64,000 nucleotides of DNA from NCBI RefSeq assembly GCF_001592365.1, contig NZ_BCWU01000011.1:62001-126000 (forward strand). Reading direction: 5' to 3'. The notes below the pieces were generated by a model, which saw nothing but the letters and a program-made list of their open reading frames with translations, searched no databases and was not told the DNA's origin. This DNA comes from Gordonia hydrophobica NBRC 16057. Lineage in GTDB: Bacteria > Actinomycetota > Actinomycetes > Mycobacteriales > Mycobacteriaceae. The translations under genes were made by a program, and so were the position numbers. Positions 63,443-64,000 of the stretch are shown in pieces; position 1 is the stretch's first letter; each line of letters starts with the position of its first letter.

Positions 63443-64000
63443 TTGAAGAATCACACTCGTCCAGCCCGTCGCGCGATAGTCGGCGCTTCGATTCTGTTGT
63501 CGCTTGCCCTTGCTTTGCCAGTTCTGGTGGCGCCCTCTCAGGCGGCGCCATTGATCAAGCCGAACCGACTGTCCCAACACGTCGAGGCGCGATCACTGCT
63601 GGCGGCCGTACAGGGAGGCGAACTCCTTGGGACTCCTCCGCTACCTGCGCTAGTCACCGGTGCTGGCGCGACGCTGACCTCGCCGGATTTCTGGGCCAAC
63701 TGGACTCACGATGTTCTGCAGAACAATCGCGTCCTTCTGCCGTTGCCCACTGATGTGATCAAGCCTGATGTCGTCCTACCGCACGTGCGAGTGGAGAACG
63801 GTGCAACCAACCCATTGCCAACCGCGACTCCGCGAACGAACTTCCGGAGGATTACCTATCAATGGGCAGGGAGAACTCGAAGCGTAGGAGACTTCCTTCG
63901 TGACACCAACACGGACGCGATTCTCGTCGCACGTAACGGAAGTCTGGTCGCGCAAGCATTCGCAAACGGATACTCGGCGTCGCAAACGCATCACGCATGG
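63443..64000 (+). CDS. Secreted beta-lactamase-fold serine hydrolase (partial, cut by window end)
   Basis: This open frame runs to the window edge (186 codons seen). It starts with TTG 63443 after AGGATCT and encodes a signal peptide (RRAIVGASILLSLALALPVLVAPSQA). The body reads RITYQWAGRTRSVGDFLRDTNTDAILVARNGSLVAQAFANGYSASQTHHAW, the form that precedes the SxxK active site in class C beta-lactamase-type hydrolases, including NylB (6-aminohexanoate-dimer hydrolase) and esterases. The catalytic Ser-x-x-Lys should lie in the next few codons outside the window. Same strand as the FAD dehydrogenase, 59 bp apart, so likely an operon. Identity of substrate unknown. Confidence 0.8.
   Translation, partial: MKNHTRPARRAIVGASILLSLALALPVLVAPSQAAPLIKPNRLSQHVEARSLLAAVQGGELLGTPPLPALVTGAGATLTSPDFWANWTHDVLQNNRVLLPLPTDVIKPDVVLPHVRVENGATNPLPTATPRTNFRRITYQWAGRTRSVGDFLRDTNTDAILVARNGSLVAQAFANGYSASQTHHAW

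Overview
The window is high-GC actinobacterial DNA from a mycolic-acid-containing member of the Mycobacteriales. Pks13, FadD32, AccD4, two antigen-85 mycolyltransferases, AftB, DPPR synthase, GlfT2 and UDP-galactopyranose mutase sit together. From about 5 to 52 kb the gene order follows the Mycobacterium tuberculosis Rv3799c-Rv3846 block, with local differences. The repeat style and gene content fit Gordonia or a close relative (Williamsia, Tsukamurella, Rhodococcus), but the genus is an inference.

Layout. (1) 0.1-3.2 kb: a minus-strand cassette of four short, mostly exported proteins (MspA-type porin homologue, Pro-rich/glycine-zipper secreted protein, cytosolic protein, signal-anchored protein). 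It ends in a strong terminator and is preceded by a frameshifted transposase relic. (2) 3.3-5 kb: an ABM-domain protein, a VIT-family transporter and a DUF2231 membrane protein. (3) 5-26.8 kb: the mycolate and arabinogalactan assembly block, all minus strand: accD4, pks13, fadD32, an F420-type LLM oxidoreductase, a DUF732 lipoprotein, a Culp6/Rv3802c-like lipase, two mycolyltransferases, aftB, ubiA, a PAP2 phosphatase, glfT2 and glf. (4) 26.9-36.7 kb: two TetR regulators with clear operators, a SpoIID-like envelope protein, a Cof-type HAD phosphatase, two PlsC acyltransferases, an acyl-CoA dehydrogenase, an MBL-Rieske fusion (Rv3818-like) and a CPBP protease. (5) 36.8-52 kb: a DUF2470 gene with an IdeR-like box divergent from pheA, then a phosphoglycerate-mutase-like gene, a zincin, a septum-formation-type protein, serS, an LCP protein, ferritin, DUF5926, glpQ1, DUF4328, rhodanese, VOC, a winged-helix protein, msrA, a 47-aa membrane protein and sodA. 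A cluster of DnaA-box-like 9-mers lies at 48.0-48.3 kb. (6) 52-64 kb: an accessory, visibly more A+T-rich catabolic region with an amidase, an MFS transporter, a flavin monooxygenase, an NAD-dependent epimerase/3beta-HSD-like enzyme, an MpaB-type oxygenase, three TetR regulators, a Tat-exported FAD dehydrogenase and the start of a secreted beta-lactamase-fold hydrolase cut by the window edge.

The core block makes the mycolate precursor (FadD32 activates the meromycolate, AccD4 helps make the carboxylated C2 partner, Pks13 condenses them). It also attaches mycolates to trehalose and arabinan (antigen 85) and builds the galactan/arabinan carrier (Glf, GlfT2, UbiA, PAP2, AftB). The accessory end looks like an inducible degradative locus. 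Two of its TetR genes share an identical 17-bp operator-like sequence, which suggests one coordinated regulon.

Most notable non-gene signals: the shared TetR operator, the DnaA-box cluster, in-frame repeats that have become interdomain linkers in Pks13 and GlfT2, a 34-bp near-perfect TetR palindrome, four phased AGTACT sites, and the four-gene exported cassette at the left end.
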